DNA of 64,000 nt from Fictibacillus enclensis (GCF_001457035.1 NZ_KQ758619.1:310001-374000); one strand, 5' to 3'. Counted from the stretch's first letter, positions 1 through 9,376 are shown. Translations and numbers: made by a program. Notes: generated from the sequence alone by a model not told the origin.

Positions 1-1
1 A

Positions 2-1762
2 GAAGGCCTTACCCGGACAGTGGGATACGGGGGAGATGCCGGGTCCATGCATGATCTTGAAGCAGCAGAGCTCGTGATCATTGTAGGCTCCAATACGGCC
101 GAGGCTCATCCAGTGCTTGCCTCCAAAATCAAGCGCTCCCACAAGATGTTTGGACAAAAGTTGATCGTTGCCGATCTCCGGAAGCATGAAATGGCAGAAC
201 GAGCGGATCTTTACATCCATCCTGAGCCTGGAACAGACCTCGTGTGGATTTCAGCCATTGCTAAATACATCATTGACATGGGATGGCATGATGAAGCATT
301 TATAGCAGAAAAAGTGAATGATTTTGAAGAGTATGTTGAAAGCCTTAAGCCTTTTACATTAGGAACAGCCGAAGAGATTACGGGAATTTCAAAGGAAACA
401 CTGATTCAAGTGGCAGAAGCTATTCGTGATTCAGACAAAACGTGTATTTGCTGGGCGATGGGAATCACGCAGCATCAGATCGGCGCGGACACGTCCACTG
501 CCATCTCCAATCTGTTGCTTGTTACCGGCAATTATGGCCGTACCGGAACCGGTGCATACCCGCTGCGCGGCCACAATAACGTGCAGGGGGCCAGTGACTT
601 CGGAAGCATGCCGAACACATTGCCAGGGTATCAAAAAATCAGTGATGCGGATGCGGTGGCGAAGTTCGAACAGGCTTGGCAAGTCAAGCTGTCCACGAAT
701 GAAGGAATGGATAACCATGAGATGGTACAGGGAATCTATGACGGCAAGCTGAAATCTCTCTATGTTACCGGGGAAGACATGGGTGTGGTCGACTCCAATA
801 TTAATTATGTGACCCAAGCGTTTGAAAAACTGGATTTCTTTGTGGTGCAGGATCTCTTTTTAACCAACACGGCGGAGTATGCCGATGTTGTGCTGCCCGC
901 TTCACCAAGTCTTGAAAAAGAAGGAACCTTCACAAATACAGAGCGGAGAATCCAGCGTTTGTATCCGGCCATGGATCCGCTTGGCGAATCCAAGCCGGAC
1001 TGGAAGATTTATTGCGAGATTGCCAAACGGCTTGGGTTTGACTGGAACTATTCTTCTCCTGCCGATATTATGGCCGAGGCGGCAGGTCTGGTACCGATCT
1101 TTGCCGGTGTCAGCTATGAGCGGCTCGAGGACTTTGAGAGCCTGCAGTGGCCGGTAAATGAAGAGGGAAAAGATACACCTCTTTTATTCACGGACGGTTT
1201 CCCGTTCCCGGATGGTAAAGCAAAGCTGCATCCGGTTAATTTTGCCCGCCACTATCATATCGATGAGGAGCACCACCTCCATATTAACAATGGCCGTATT
1301 CTGGAGCATTTCCATGAAGGCAATATGACGTACCATACAAAAGGAATCCGTACAAAAGTGCCCAATTCATGGATTGCAGTGTCAGAGGAGGCGGCAGAAA
1401 AGTATGGAATGGAAGAAGGCTCGAAGATAAAAATTTCCAATGAAAATGGAGAAGCGGTCACCCAAGTGCATATTTCAAAGGAAGTGTTCGGACAGGAGGC
1501 CTACCTTCCGCTCAATGACAACGGTAAAAGCGCCATCAACTATTTAACGAGCAACGTTACGGACAAAGATACCAATACCCCTGCTTACAAAGAAGTGCCA
1601 GCCAAAATCGAAGTGCTGGAGAAAAAAGGAGATTCACCGCTGCCGCTGTACAACTACAGAAGAGGAAAACGCAATCCGCAGTATGGCGTGGATGTTCAGA
1701 AGAAGTGGGATCGGGAGGATTATATTTTTCCTGGAAATGAGGAGGTAAAACAAGATGGCTGA
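2..1762 (+). CDS. Formate dehydrogenase alpha subunit, C-terminal part (5' truncated by window)
   Basis: This is the molybdopterin-binding large subunit of a formate dehydrogenase of the B. subtilis YrhE/YjgC type, which oxidises formate to CO2. The reading frame is open from base 2, so the N-terminus, including the iron-sulfur ligands and the Cys/Sec active-site residue, lies outside the window. The visible 586 residues hold the molybdopterin domain (CWAMGITQHQIG, then TGTGAYPLRGHNNVQG and GSMPNTLPGY), the LPASPSLEKEGTFTNTERR segment, and the C-terminal molybdopterin dinucleotide-binding beta-barrel from about residue 440. It overlaps the downstream yrhD-like gene by 8 bases, the same pairing as yrhE-yrhD in B. 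subtilis. Product assignment is by family resemblance; the electron acceptor cannot be told from this part. Confidence 0.93.
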   Translation, partial: EGLTRTVGYGGDAGSMHDLEAAELVIIVGSNTAEAHPVLASKIKRSHKMFGQKLIVADLRKHEMAERADLYIHPEPGTDLVWISAIAKYIIDMGWHDEAFIAEKVNDFEEYVESLKPFTLGTAEEITGISKETLIQVAEAIRDSDKTCICWAMGITQHQIGADTSTAISNLLLVTGNYGRTGTGAYPLRGHNNVQGASDFGSMPNTLPGYQKISDADAVAKFEQAWQVKLSTNEGMDNHEMVQGIYDGKLKSLYVTGEDMGVVDSNINYVTQAFEKLDFFVVQDLFLTNTAEYADVVLPASPSLEKEGTFTNTERRIQRLYPAMDPLGESKPDWKIYCEIAKRLGFDWNYSSPADIMAEAAGLVPIFAGVSYERLEDFESLQWPVNEEGKDTPLLFTDGFPFPDGKAKLHPVNFARHYHIDEEHHLHINNGRILEHFHEGNMTYHTKGIRTKVPNSWIAVSEEAAEKYGMEEGSKIKISNENGEAVTQVHISKEVFGQEAYLPLNDNGKSAINYLTSNVTDKDTNTPAYKEVPAKIEVLEKKGDSPLPLYNYRRGKRNPQYGVDVQKKWDREDYIFPGNEEVKQDG

Positions 1763-2243
1763 GCGGATCACAGACATAAAGCGAATGGAGATTCCCAAGG
1801 AAAAGATAAAGGAAGACAATCTGACTGAATTGCTTGATGTGTTGTCAGATAATAAAGAGGCTATGCTTGAGACTGTACGGTTTTTCAGTCTTTTGCATGA
1901 GAGCGGCAACCTTGCCATGATGAATGCAATGGTCGCCAAACAGGAGCATATTATGGGGAATCTCGCCTTTGAAGCCAACAATAAGCCGAATTCAACCATT
2001 CTTCATAACTTTACCCGGTTAATCGAATTTTTGGGTATGCTGAACCTTGAAGGCATTGACGAACTGACCACCCGGTACACGCGTAAGCAAAAGGAAGAGG
2101 GAACAGAGGTGCCGAGTGTAGAGGATGTTGGATTCATTAAACTGATCAAAACGCTGAAGGATCCGGAAGTCAGCCGCGGAGTGTACATCTTGCTCCAGCT
2201 TCTCCGTGGGATTGGGCATGGCCCTTCTGATGAAAGGAAATAA
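1755..2243 (+). CDS. YrhD-like DUF1641 protein
   Basis: A 162-residue soluble protein of the DUF1641 family, the kind encoded next to formate dehydrogenase as yrhD in B. subtilis. The start ATG has GGAGGT eight bases upstream, inside the end of the dehydrogenase gene, and the two genes overlap by 8 bases, so they should be translationally coupled. The C-terminal VSRGVYILLQLLRGIG segment is typical of the family. No catalytic motif is visible. A role as accessory or partner subunit of the formate dehydrogenase is inferred from the conserved pairing only. A strong terminator follows within a few bases. Confidence 0.88.
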   Translation: MAERITDIKRMEIPKEKIKEDNLTELLDVLSDNKEAMLETVRFFSLLHESGNLAMMNAMVAKQEHIMGNLAFEANNKPNSTILHNFTRLIEFLGMLNLEGIDELTTRYTRKQKEEGTEVPSVEDVGFIKLIKTLKDPEVSRGVYILLQLLRGIGHGPSDERK

Positions 2244-2246
2244 ACA

Positions 2247-2275
2247 AAAGCGGCTCATTTATGGAGCCGCTTTTC
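2247..2275 (+). terminator. Rho-independent terminator of the formate dehydrogenase operon
   Basis: A perfect 10-bp stem (AAAGCGGCTC with GAGCCGCTTT) separated by a 7-base loop and ending in T residues lies just after the DUF1641 stop codon. Confidence 0.9.
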
Positions 2276-2311
2276 TAATCACTCATTTTGTAAAAAGAGG
2301 TGCAGTCAAAC

Positions 2312-3004
2312 ATGCAGTGGCTTGAAACCCTGTCATATATTGGAATTGGAATTGGTGTTTTGCAATTCCTCATTATTTTGGTCCATGTCATAAGCCACCC
2401 GCAAACGATGAAAGTAATGAAAGTGGTTTGGCCCATTACCGGGCTCTACTTCCCATTGATTGGCTTATGGATGTATTACAAGCTGGGTGTTCCAGATGCG
2501 AAACAGAAAATGGATCACCAGATGAACCATTCGGATCATAAAGAAATGCATCACAGTGATAAACCGTTCTGGCAGAGTGTGGTCGTATCCACGACACATT
2601 GCAGCAGCGGCTGCTCGCTTGGCGATCTTCTCGGCGCTCCGATTGTCTTTTTAACCGGGCTGACAATTGCGGGCAGCACACTTTTTGCCGATTATGTGGT
2701 CGAATTTGTCTTGGCTTACATTCTCGGTATTGCTTTTCAGTATTACGGCATGGGAATGGGCCCAAAACCGGCAGAAGAAAAGGTCAAAAATGCGATCAAA
2801 GCCGACACCTGGTCCTTGATTGCTTTTGAAATCGGAATGTTTGCCTGGATGGCCCTGTCCCATTACGTGTTCTTCTCAGAACCTCCAAAGCCAAACGGTC
2901 CGGTGTTCTGGTTTATGATGCAAATTGCCATGATGATCGGCTTTGGCACAAGCTATCCGGCGAATTGGTATTTGGTGAAAAAAGGCGTCAAGCATGCGAT
3001 GTAA
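2312..3004 (+). CDS. DUF4396 domain-containing membrane protein
   Basis: A 230-residue integral membrane protein. Two N-terminal membrane segments (about residues 5-28 and 35-55) are followed by a His-rich cytoplasmic or external stretch (MDHQMNHSDHKEMHHSDK), then a DUF4396-type core beginning STTHCSSGCSLGD and three or four more membrane segments. I chose the ATG at 2312 because AAAAGAGGTG sits nine bases upstream; the GTG at 2300 is part of that ribosome binding site. The His/Met/Asp-rich linker and the paired cysteines suggest metal binding, but this is an inference. It is transcribed alone, after the formate dehydrogenase terminator, and converges on the DUF421 gene with only 11 bases between the stops. 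Confidence 0.85.
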   Translation: MQWLETLSYIGIGIGVLQFLIILVHVISHPQTMKVMKVVWPITGLYFPLIGLWMYYKLGVPDAKQKMDHQMNHSDHKEMHHSDKPFWQSVVVSTTHCSSGCSLGDLLGAPIVFLTGLTIAGSTLFADYVVEFVLAYILGIAFQYYGMGMGPKPAEEKVKNAIKADTWSLIAFEIGMFAWMALSHYVFFSEPPKPNGPVFWFMMQIAMMIGFGTSYPANWYLVKKGVKHAM

Positions 3005-3015
3005 CGGGATAAAAC

Positions 3016-3687
3016 TTATCGGTCATCGCGTTTGTCGATATACAGCGTTCCGTCCTTTTGAACTTGTGCAAAAAATACGTCGCTGATCGATGTAATGCTT
3101 TGTTGCTGCAATTGCTGGCGAAGCCATGCTTCATCAAGCTGAAGTTTATCTAAATTGGCCGTATTGATTTTACCGTCAGAAATCACCTCTGTCGGAAATG
3201 GAAAAATCGCCGGTTTGGGGGTAGGGGATTGTTGTCCGTTTCCTTTTTTCATAACAGAAAGCTTTCCATCCGTTTCAAAGATCGCGTAATCAACATCGGC
3301 TATAGAGAAAACTTCTTTATCCCGAAGCTTGGTCATAAGCGAGTTTATATCCAGCCGTACCCGTTTTAACGTTTCTTCCATTATTAATCCGTCCCGGACC
3401 AAAATGACGGGTTCTCCTGTCATCAGGTTTCGCGCCATTTTGGATTTGAGATTAAGATAGCCGGCAATAATGGTGATAGCTCCCCAACAGGCCACAACAA
3501 TTAATCCGTTACGGATACTCATGTTGGGATCAGTAATCAGAGTACCGCCCAAAGTGCCGAAAACAATCGCGGAAATAAAGTTAAAAAACGTCATCTGCCT
3601 GATTTCTTTTCTTCCCATCAGCCTCGTCAGCAGCAACAAAAAAATATATGCAATCACCACACGGATAATTAATTCAAAAGCACTCAT
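3016..3687 (-). CDS. DUF421 (YetF-type) membrane protein
   Basis: A 223-residue protein with three N-terminal membrane segments (about residues 5-80, including RVVIAYIFLLLLTRLMG and RNGLIVVACWGAITIIAGY) and a hydrophilic C-terminal DUF421/YetF domain that contains EPVILVRDGLIMEETLKR and later GDVxYAIFETDGKLSV-like strands. This is the usual layout of the Bacillus YetF/YcaP family. The start at 3687 (MSAFEL) is chosen because AAGGAG lies eight bases upstream; the ATG two codons earlier is too close to it. Some YetF proteins act during spore germination or assembly, but nothing here shows which. A tandem hairpin repeat lies directly upstream. Confidence 0.88.
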   Translation of the reverse strand: MSAFELIIRVVIAYIFLLLLTRLMGRKEIRQMTFFNFISAIVFGTLGGTLITDPNMSIRNGLIVVACWGAITIIAGYLNLKSKMARNLMTGEPVILVRDGLIMEETLKRVRLDINSLMTKLRDKEVFSIADVDYAIFETDGKLSVMKKGNGQQSPTPKPAIFPFPTEVISDGKINTANLDKLQLDEAWLRQQLQQQSITSISDVFFAQVQKDGTLYIDKRDDR

Positions 3688-3744
3688 GCACATCTCTCCT
3701 TTTTATCATTTTTGACAAAAGGAAGAGAAATATAACATCTGGAC

Positions 3745-3843
3745 GGCTCTCCGAGGAGGCCATTTTTGGCTCTCCAAGGAGGCCAGTTTTTTGGCTCTCC
3801 AAGGAGGCCAGTTTTTTGGCTCTCCAAGGAGGGCTGTTTTTTT
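3745..3843. repeat. Four tandem ~25-bp units, each a hairpin followed by a T-run
   Basis: Four head-to-tail units begin at 3745, 3768, 3793 and 3818. Each has GGCTCTCC, a 2-base turn, GGAGGCC and then 5 to 7 T residues. Units 2 and 3 are identical; unit 1 has one G for A, and unit 4 ends GGAGGGCTG. The arms pair (GGC with GCC, CTCC with GGAG, one bulged T), so each unit looks like a small intrinsic terminator read on the plus strand. They lie between two divergent genes, with no plus-strand gene directly upstream. Confidence 0.8.
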
Positions 3844-3955
3844 ATGGGCAAATCTATCATTTTTATGGAATCTAGCAAACCATAGGACAAACACCGCTGC
3901 GCATTCCTGCTATTTTCATAGATTAATACAACTCTAATAAAAAGGGGGAATCTCG

Positions 3956-5254
3956 GTGTTTGGATTTTCAATGATAAAACTAGTGCGCCAGCATGCCGAT
4001 AAGCTGGACCTTCATATGCGTTCTAAACTAGTGAATTTGTATCGGCCGATGCGCAAGGTACCTTGTTTTCTTCACAGCAGCATAGAAAAATGGCTGAAAA
4101 AACGCAATAAGATGAAGGTGTTGATTGAATTTCATGAAGAGGAAGCGAATGTGCTTGGGGCGACTCAGGTTCATGAGCTCATAGCGTCACACCGCAAGTG
4201 CAAGGTTCATCACCAGTTTGGCAGTATTCCGTTTTGCTCTGCAACCCTAACCGCCAATGCGGTAGAAGATCTGTTAACCAATTGCACTCATATCAAAAAA
4301 ATACATTACGACCGTGAAGTAAAAGCATTGCTGGATAAAGCTTCACCGTCGATTCATGCTGATGTGCTGAATCAATCAGGGGTGACAGGAAAGGATATTA
4401 CGATTGCCATCGTTGATACTGGAATTTATCCGCACTCAGACATAAAAGACCGCATTATCGGATTTCAGGATTTCGTCAACCAGAAAAGTCAAGCCTATGA
4501 TGACAACGGACATGGCACCCACTGCGCAGGCGATGCAGCGGGTAACGGCTACTTGTCAGACGGCAAGTACAGAGGGCCTGCGCCTGAAGCCAATCTTGTA
4601 GGCGTAAAAGTGCTCAACAAAATGGGATCCGGTTCTTTATCCACTGTGATTGCAGGTGTGCAGTGGTGTATTGATAACAAGGAAGAATACAACATTAAAG
4701 TGATTTCCATGTCACTTGGCAGCAGGGCTACCCAGCCAGCGGCAGATGACCCGGTTGTAAAAGCGGTGGAAAAAGCCTGGCAAGAAAGAATTGTGGTTTG
4801 CGTGGCGGCCGGAAATGAAGGACCGGATGACAATACGGTTTCAAGTCCGGGAATCAGTTCGAAGATCATAACAGTAGGAGCGATTGATGATCAAAATACG
4901 TTAGATCGCAGCGACGACAAGATCGCTAGCTTCTCCAGCCGCGGACCGACCATTGATGGTATTACCAAGCCTGACATTCTAACACCTGGCGTTAACATTG
5001 TATCCTTGCGTTCTCCTGGCTCGTATTTGGACAAGGTATCCAAGGACAGCCGTGTAGCGAACGATTACTTTTCGCTTTCCGGAACGTCCATGGCCACTCC
5101 AATTTGTGCAGGTGTAGCCGCCCTGGTGCTTGAGCAAAATCCGGATTTTACGCCTGATCAAGTGAAAGAAAAGTTAATCAGTGCCGCAGAAGACTGGGGA
5201 CTGCCAGCCAACTCACAAGGACACGGCTACCTCAATGTCAGCAAGTTGATATAA
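3956..5254 (+). CDS. aprX: AprX-like intracellular subtilisin-family serine protease
   Basis: A 432-residue S8 peptidase that matches B. subtilis AprX in length (442) and in its unusual N-terminus MFGFSMIKLVRQHADKLD, which is not a signal peptide. An inhibitor-like prosegment occupies about residues 50-130. The catalytic triad is D154 in VDTGIYPHSD, H186 in NGHGTHCAG and S378 in SGTSMATP, with oxyanion N287 in AAGNEGPD. The GTG start at 3956 has AAAGGGGG seven bases upstream; the first in-frame ATG is five codons later and would lose conserved residues. The gene stands alone. AprX is known as a late, non-essential intracellular protease; the same role here is inferred. Confidence 0.93.
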   Translation: MFGFSMIKLVRQHADKLDLHMRSKLVNLYRPMRKVPCFLHSSIEKWLKKRNKMKVLIEFHEEEANVLGATQVHELIASHRKCKVHHQFGSIPFCSATLTANAVEDLLTNCTHIKKIHYDREVKALLDKASPSIHADVLNQSGVTGKDITIAIVDTGIYPHSDIKDRIIGFQDFVNQKSQAYDDNGHGTHCAGDAAGNGYLSDGKYRGPAPEANLVGVKVLNKMGSGSLSTVIAGVQWCIDNKEEYNIKVISMSLGSRATQPAADDPVVKAVEKAWQERIVVCVAAGNEGPDDNTVSSPGISSKIITVGAIDDQNTLDRSDDKIASFSSRGPTIDGITKPDILTPGVNIVSLRSPGSYLDKVSKDSRVANDYFSLSGTSMATPICAGVAALVLEQNPDFTPDQVKEKLISAAEDWGLPANSQGHGYLNVSKLI

Positions 5255-5261
5255 AAAAAAC

Positions 5262-5603
5262 GGGCTGTCCAAGAAGTCTGGAAGCCGTTGATTTTCGTTC
5301 CAGGCCGCTCGCTTTTACCAACGCGAGCGCATACTTTCGTGGGGCGTGCGGTGAGCCTTACCGGCGTTCACGCCTACCTTTTGGCGCAAGCACCTGCGGT
5401 ACCGGTGCTAGCACCTCCTTAGTCTCACCTGTCACGCTAGTCCCACAGGACAAGGAAGGCTTCGCCAGCGATACATCGCACGAAGAAAATGCGGTGTTCA
5501 TTTTCGAGGATCTCGCGCCTTCCACTACAATCAACTTTCATGGAAGTTTTTTACGCAACAAGGAGCTGCCTGAAGGTCAATTTTTGACTTTCAGGACAGC
5601 TCC
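5262..5603. repeat. ~340-bp non-coding element with near-perfect terminal inverted repeats
   Basis: The element is bounded by GGGCTGTCC (5262) and GGACAGCTCC (ends 5603), which are inverted copies with one difference, and is flanked by an A-run and a T-run, so its ends alone could form a terminator stem. Inside are further inverted repeats, for example CGCTCGC with GCGAGCG near 5309-5331. Sequences of this style (a 'cgttccaggccgctcgc' start and a 'gcgccttccactacaatcaac' end) occur between genes in many Bacillaceae; that is from memory, not a search. No credible gene lies within it. Confidence 0.6.
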
Positions 5604-5612
5604 TTTTTATTG

Positions 5613-6362
5613 CTATTCAAATAAAATCAGCAAGGCGGCAACAACAGGGGTTGCCACCATAGCGGTCTTCAATAAAGGTTTCGGAGCGAACTTTGTCAGC
5701 TTTGCCCCAAGATACGCACCGATCATTGTGCCGGCAAGCACCTGCAGGAGCAGCATATAGTCAAGATAGCCTTGCATCACATAGCCGAAGCCGCCTCCAA
5801 CCGCAATGGGGAGGATAACCAGCATGGTCGTCCCGATCGATTGCCGGATGGAAAGGCCGAAAATGAGCAGCAGTCCGATCTGAATGAATGGTGCAGAGCC
5901 GATGCCGAACGCACCTGACAACAGTCCGGTGGTCATCCCAAGGATCAACGCCTTCATGAGGAGTGAGGGATAGCCCAGTTTCTCGTTGATGGTTTCTTCG
6001 ATTCTCCCTTTTGTAATAAAGAAGCGGACGATCAGCAGTACAGCGGATAACAACAGCATTCCTGCGGTTAAATAGTGCAAATGCTCGCCGGGTATAAGAG
6101 AGGACAGCCTTGAGCCGAAATACGCTGCAATCGCGCCAAACCCGCCGGTCCAAACACCGGCACGGAGGGCGATATTGCCTTCCCTCATATGACTGTACGT
6201 TCCTGATAGCGTCGTAAAGGCCATGGCGGCAAGGGAAGTTCCCAGTGCCGTATGAATAGGTATGTGAAAAAGGACAAGGATTGAAATAATAAAACCTGCT
6301 CCGCCAACGCCGATAAATCCACAGATCAGCCCAATGACAAGCATGGTGAAGGTAATAAGCAC
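5613..6362 (-). CDS. TauE/SafE-family sulfite/sulfonate exporter-like permease
   Basis: A 249-residue membrane protein with about eight hydrophobic segments and the duplicated TauE/SafE fold: GLICGFIGVGGAGFI near the N-terminus and GLLSGAFGIGSAPFIQIGLLL at the start of the second half, both Gly-rich family motifs. Family members export sulfite, sulfonates or other small anions; the substrate here is unknown. The start is GTG, preceded by AAAGGA eleven bases away, which is a weak site. The stop codon lies nine bases from the non-coding repeat. It is transcribed alone and diverges from the secreted protease gene. Confidence 0.87.
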   Translation of the reverse strand: MLITFTMLVIGLICGFIGVGGAGFIISILVLFHIPIHTALGTSLAAMAFTTLSGTYSHMREGNIALRAGVWTGGFGAIAAYFGSRLSSLIPGEHLHYLTAGMLLLSAVLLIVRFFITKGRIEETINEKLGYPSLLMKALILGMTTGLLSGAFGIGSAPFIQIGLLLIFGLSIRQSIGTTMLVILPIAVGGGFGYVMQGYLDYMLLLQVLAGTMIGAYLGAKLTKFAPKPLLKTAMVATPVVAALLILFE

Positions 6363-6697
6363 GGTAAAAGGATTCCTTTCTTTGGCGGAATATCCGTCAT
6401 TCTTGATGTTCTTTCTTTATTATACTAAAGCAAAACGACTGAAGAAATCAATGGCTGGGGTTTATTGGGTTCTTTCAACTGGAAACATTTATGTGGTCGG
6501 CATGCTGACTGGTTCTGGCAATCTTTTAGGCGGGAACTACCAGAAAAAAATGTATCGCTTTTTTAGTTTGGGACCTTCGAATGCTTTTCTGGTACTTTTT
6601 GAATAATTTACCTATTAAGCTAGGAAAATATGTTTTAATAGCGTTATGGCCAAATTCGGCCTGTTCCTTTTTACACCAAACAAGAGGAGGTAACGCA
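6363..6697. other. Intergenic region between divergent genes
   Basis: The 335 bases between the TauE-like gene and the secreted protease carry no convincing gene. A short GGCC-6 nt-GGCC hairpin lies at about 6647-6660 and a strong AAGAGGAGG ribosome binding site just before 6698. I could not settle on a promoter. Confidence 0.5.
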
Positions 6698-9376
6698 ATG
6701 AACGCGAAAAAAACGGCACAATGGACAGCGCTGCTGCTCGTCTTCGCGCTGGTGGCAGGATTCTTTGCACCGGCATCCGGACAAGTGGCCAATGCCCAAG
6801 GTTCGACATCGCTTGAAAATGCAGCACCACTGACAAAAGGAAAAGACGTTGAAAATTCCTTTGATTCACCTGAACAAACACAATGGTACAAAATTACCCC
6901 GGAAAACGATGAGATCCAAAAGGACTCCCATATGGAAATCTCGCTTGCGAGTGAGGGCAGCCTCAACATTTCCGCGTATTCCAGCATTGAAAATGCGGCT
7001 AATGACCAAACATTTGATATATATCGTGGATTTACCACTCCCGATGAGCCGGTAACACTCGAAATGCCGCATGCCTGGAAGGGACCTTATTACATAAAGG
7101 TGGAATCCCTTGGTGAAGATCCCGAAACTGAGGAACCACCTGCTGCCGATGAGCAGGAAAAGGTCAATTACACGATTGGCTATAAAGGTGTAAAGCATCC
7201 GCCTGCCACTGAACAGGCAGGGGAAGAGTGTCCGGTTGAAATGAGTGCCGGCCAGAAAAAGTCTGGATCCGCGCTGCTGACCCAGCTCCGCCAGCTTCGT
7301 GATGGCTTATTGTCACAAACCGACGAAGGAAAGTCACTTTCTTCGCTATATTACAAAACAGCACCATTTCTTGTAGGAAAAATGATGCTTCACAAAGATC
7401 TTCGCGAAGATGTATACAACCACCTTGTTACGCTTAAGCCTTTATTCAATGAATTGGCCGAGAACGGAGCAGAAAGCACATATGTGTTATCCGGCAAAGA
7501 CCAGACGGCCATTCAGGCGCTATACAAAATCGCCCTGGACGCAGCACCGGAAAAGTATAAAAAGGATATCGAAAAGATTGGCAAGCAGGCAGGCATTAAG
7601 GCCCTTAAAGGCAAAAAGCTTTCCGACCTGCTGGAAAAAAATAACCTTGTTCCAGAGAGCACGAAAGATGTAACCAGCAAGCTTATTGTAAAAATGAAAG
7701 ATGGATACACAAGCAAATCATTGAATCAAAAACTGCAAACGTACGGCATCGAGTCCACCTCCCGTTCAGCCTTTCAATCTCAAAAGAAAATGAATGGCAA
7801 CATGTATGTGGTTAAAGTGGATGGAGCAAAAGCTTCCGGCACATACAGCGCAACCTCTACAAGCGCAAAAACCTCTGCAAAGGCTGCAGCTGCTGCCCTT
7901 TCCAAACTGCCTGGCGTCGAATTTGCCGAGCCTGTGCAGCGTTACCACTCACTGGCCAATGACGTAGAGTATCCATATCAATGGTCACTAAAGAACAAAG
8001 GCGAAGATGGGGGCATCAAGGGAGCCGACGTTAACTATGAATCAATGTCCAAACTGGTGGACCCTAAAGCGAATGATACATTGATCGCTGTTGTAGATAC
8101 CGGGGTGGATTACACACTCGCCGATTTGAGCAATAAAGTACGAAGCGATATTGGAAAGAACTTTGTTACTCCAGATGCAGCACCGCTGGATGATATGGGG
8201 CACGGAACACACGTCTCCGGCATTATCGCCGCACAGGCAGATAATGGATATTCAATGACCGGCATTGACCAAAAAGCGAAAATCCTTCCGGTAAAAGTGC
8301 TGGATGCTTCTGGTTCCGGTGATACCGAGCAAATCGCCATGGGCATCATGTATGCCGCGGATAAAGGCGCGAAGGTCATTAACCTCAGTCTTGGGGGAGG
8401 CTACAGCCGGGTCCTTGAATATGCGATGAAATATGCTTCCGACAAAGGGGCGGCCATCGTGGTGGCAACCGGTAATGATGGAACGTCTGCAGTGAGCTAC
8501 CCGGGCTCTTCAAAATATGCGATTGGTGTAGGTGCAACCAATAAATTGGACGTTGTGGCCGACTATTCCAACTACGGATCCGGACTGGATCTTGTCGCAC
8601 CGGGCTCCAATATACCAAGCCTTGTGCCAAACGGAAATGTAACACTCATGTCCGGTACATCCATGGCCACACCGCATGTTGCTGCAGTCGCAGGATTGCT
8701 GCTTTCAGAGAATCCTCGTCTCAAAGCAAAGGATGTTGAACGGATTTTAACACAGACCGCTGATGACATTGCATTCGGTGAAGTGGATAAATCAGGAGAT
8801 GAATACGAAGAACCAACCAAACCGGTTCCGGGCTATGACACAGCTTCCGGACATGGCAGACTCAATGCTTTTAAAGCGCTTAGCGCCGTAGAACTAAACG
8901 CAAAAGTGGACCCGGTTCTTGATAACATGAACAAGGTATCCGGTGTCGCAAGCATTGGTTCAAAAGTAACCGTGAAAAACGGCAGCAAGACACTAGGAAA
9001 GGCAACCGTTTCAAAAACAGGAACATTCGCCGTCAACGTGCCGGTTCAAAAAGCCAACCAGGTGCTTCATGTAGAAATGGCCAAAGGCGTTGCAAATACG
9101 GCCCTGAAGGCAGTGGTCAAAAAAGCACCGGCACCTGAAATGCCGAAAGTAAGCAAAGTGACAGCGATGTCTGTAGCTGTCAAAGGAAATTCAGTTGCAG
9201 ACGGAACCATCAAAGTAAAAGATAAGAAGAAAAAAGTAATTTCTACCGCCAAAGTCAGCTCAAAAGGCACGTTCTCCGCAAAAATCAAGAAACAAAAGAA
9301 AGGCACCATTCTTTACGTCACCGTAACCGACCTTGCCAAGCGTGAGAGCAAAGCCACCAAAGTGATAGTGAATTAA
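6698..9376 (+). CDS. Secreted subtilisin-family (S8) serine protease with C-terminal Ig-like repeats
   Basis: An 892-residue exported protease. The ATG at 6698 has GAGGAGG upstream and begins a signal peptide (MNAKKTAQW, hydrophobic core, probable cut after ANA at about residue 34). A PPC-like beta domain covers roughly residues 40-165. A helical region and a propeptide-like segment (KLIVKMKDGYTSKSLN) follow, then the S8 catalytic domain: D467 in VVDTGVDYT, H502 in MGHGTHVSG, oxyanion N593 in ATGNDGT, S655 in SGTSMATPH. Two C-terminal modules (about 735-810 and 815-892) are Lys-rich, with the pattern 'gs.V.v..g.k.lg.a.vs..GtF.v.v', as in bacterial Ig-like or cell-wall-binding modules. It is probably a vegetative extracellular protease. 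A perfect terminator follows the stop. Confidence 0.92.
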   Translation: MNAKKTAQWTALLLVFALVAGFFAPASGQVANAQGSTSLENAAPLTKGKDVENSFDSPEQTQWYKITPENDEIQKDSHMEISLASEGSLNISAYSSIENAANDQTFDIYRGFTTPDEPVTLEMPHAWKGPYYIKVESLGEDPETEEPPAADEQEKVNYTIGYKGVKHPPATEQAGEECPVEMSAGQKKSGSALLTQLRQLRDGLLSQTDEGKSLSSLYYKTAPFLVGKMMLHKDLREDVYNHLVTLKPLFNELAENGAESTYVLSGKDQTAIQALYKIALDAAPEKYKKDIEKIGKQAGIKALKGKKLSDLLEKNNLVPESTKDVTSKLIVKMKDGYTSKSLNQKLQTYGIESTSRSAFQSQKKMNGNMYVVKVDGAKASGTYSATSTSAKTSAKAAAAALSKLPGVEFAEPVQRYHSLANDVEYPYQWSLKNKGEDGGIKGADVNYESMSKLVDPKANDTLIAVVDTGVDYTLADLSNKVRSDIGKNFVTPDAAPLDDMGHGTHVSGIIAAQADNGYSMTGIDQKAKILPVKVLDASGSGDTEQIAMGIMYAADKGAKVINLSLGGGYSRVLEYAMKYASDKGAAIVVATGNDGTSAVSYPGSSKYAIGVGATNKLDVVADYSNYGSGLDLVAPGSNIPSLVPNGNVTLMSGTSMATPHVAAVAGLLLSENPRLKAKDVERILTQTADDIAFGEVDKSGDEYEEPTKPVPGYDTASGHGRLNAFKALSAVELNAKVDPVLDNMNKVSGVASIGSKVTVKNGSKTLGKATVSKTGTFAVNVPVQKANQVLHVEMAKGVANTALKAVVKKAPAPEMPKVSKVTAMSVAVKGNSVADGTIKVKDKKKKVISTAKVSSKGTFSAKIKKQKKGTILYVTVTDLAKRESKATKVIVN

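Noticed and set aside
3745-3843. Possible CRISPR array
   Set aside because: Units are contiguous with no unique spacers, and no cas genes are present.
3684-3971. Reading frames on the minus strand through the tandem hairpins
   Set aside because: They only translate the repeat and have no ribosome binding site; the composition is repeat-driven.
5494-5760. Plus-strand frame of 88 codons
   Set aside because: It lies inside the non-coding repeat and antisense to the TauE-like gene; no start signal.
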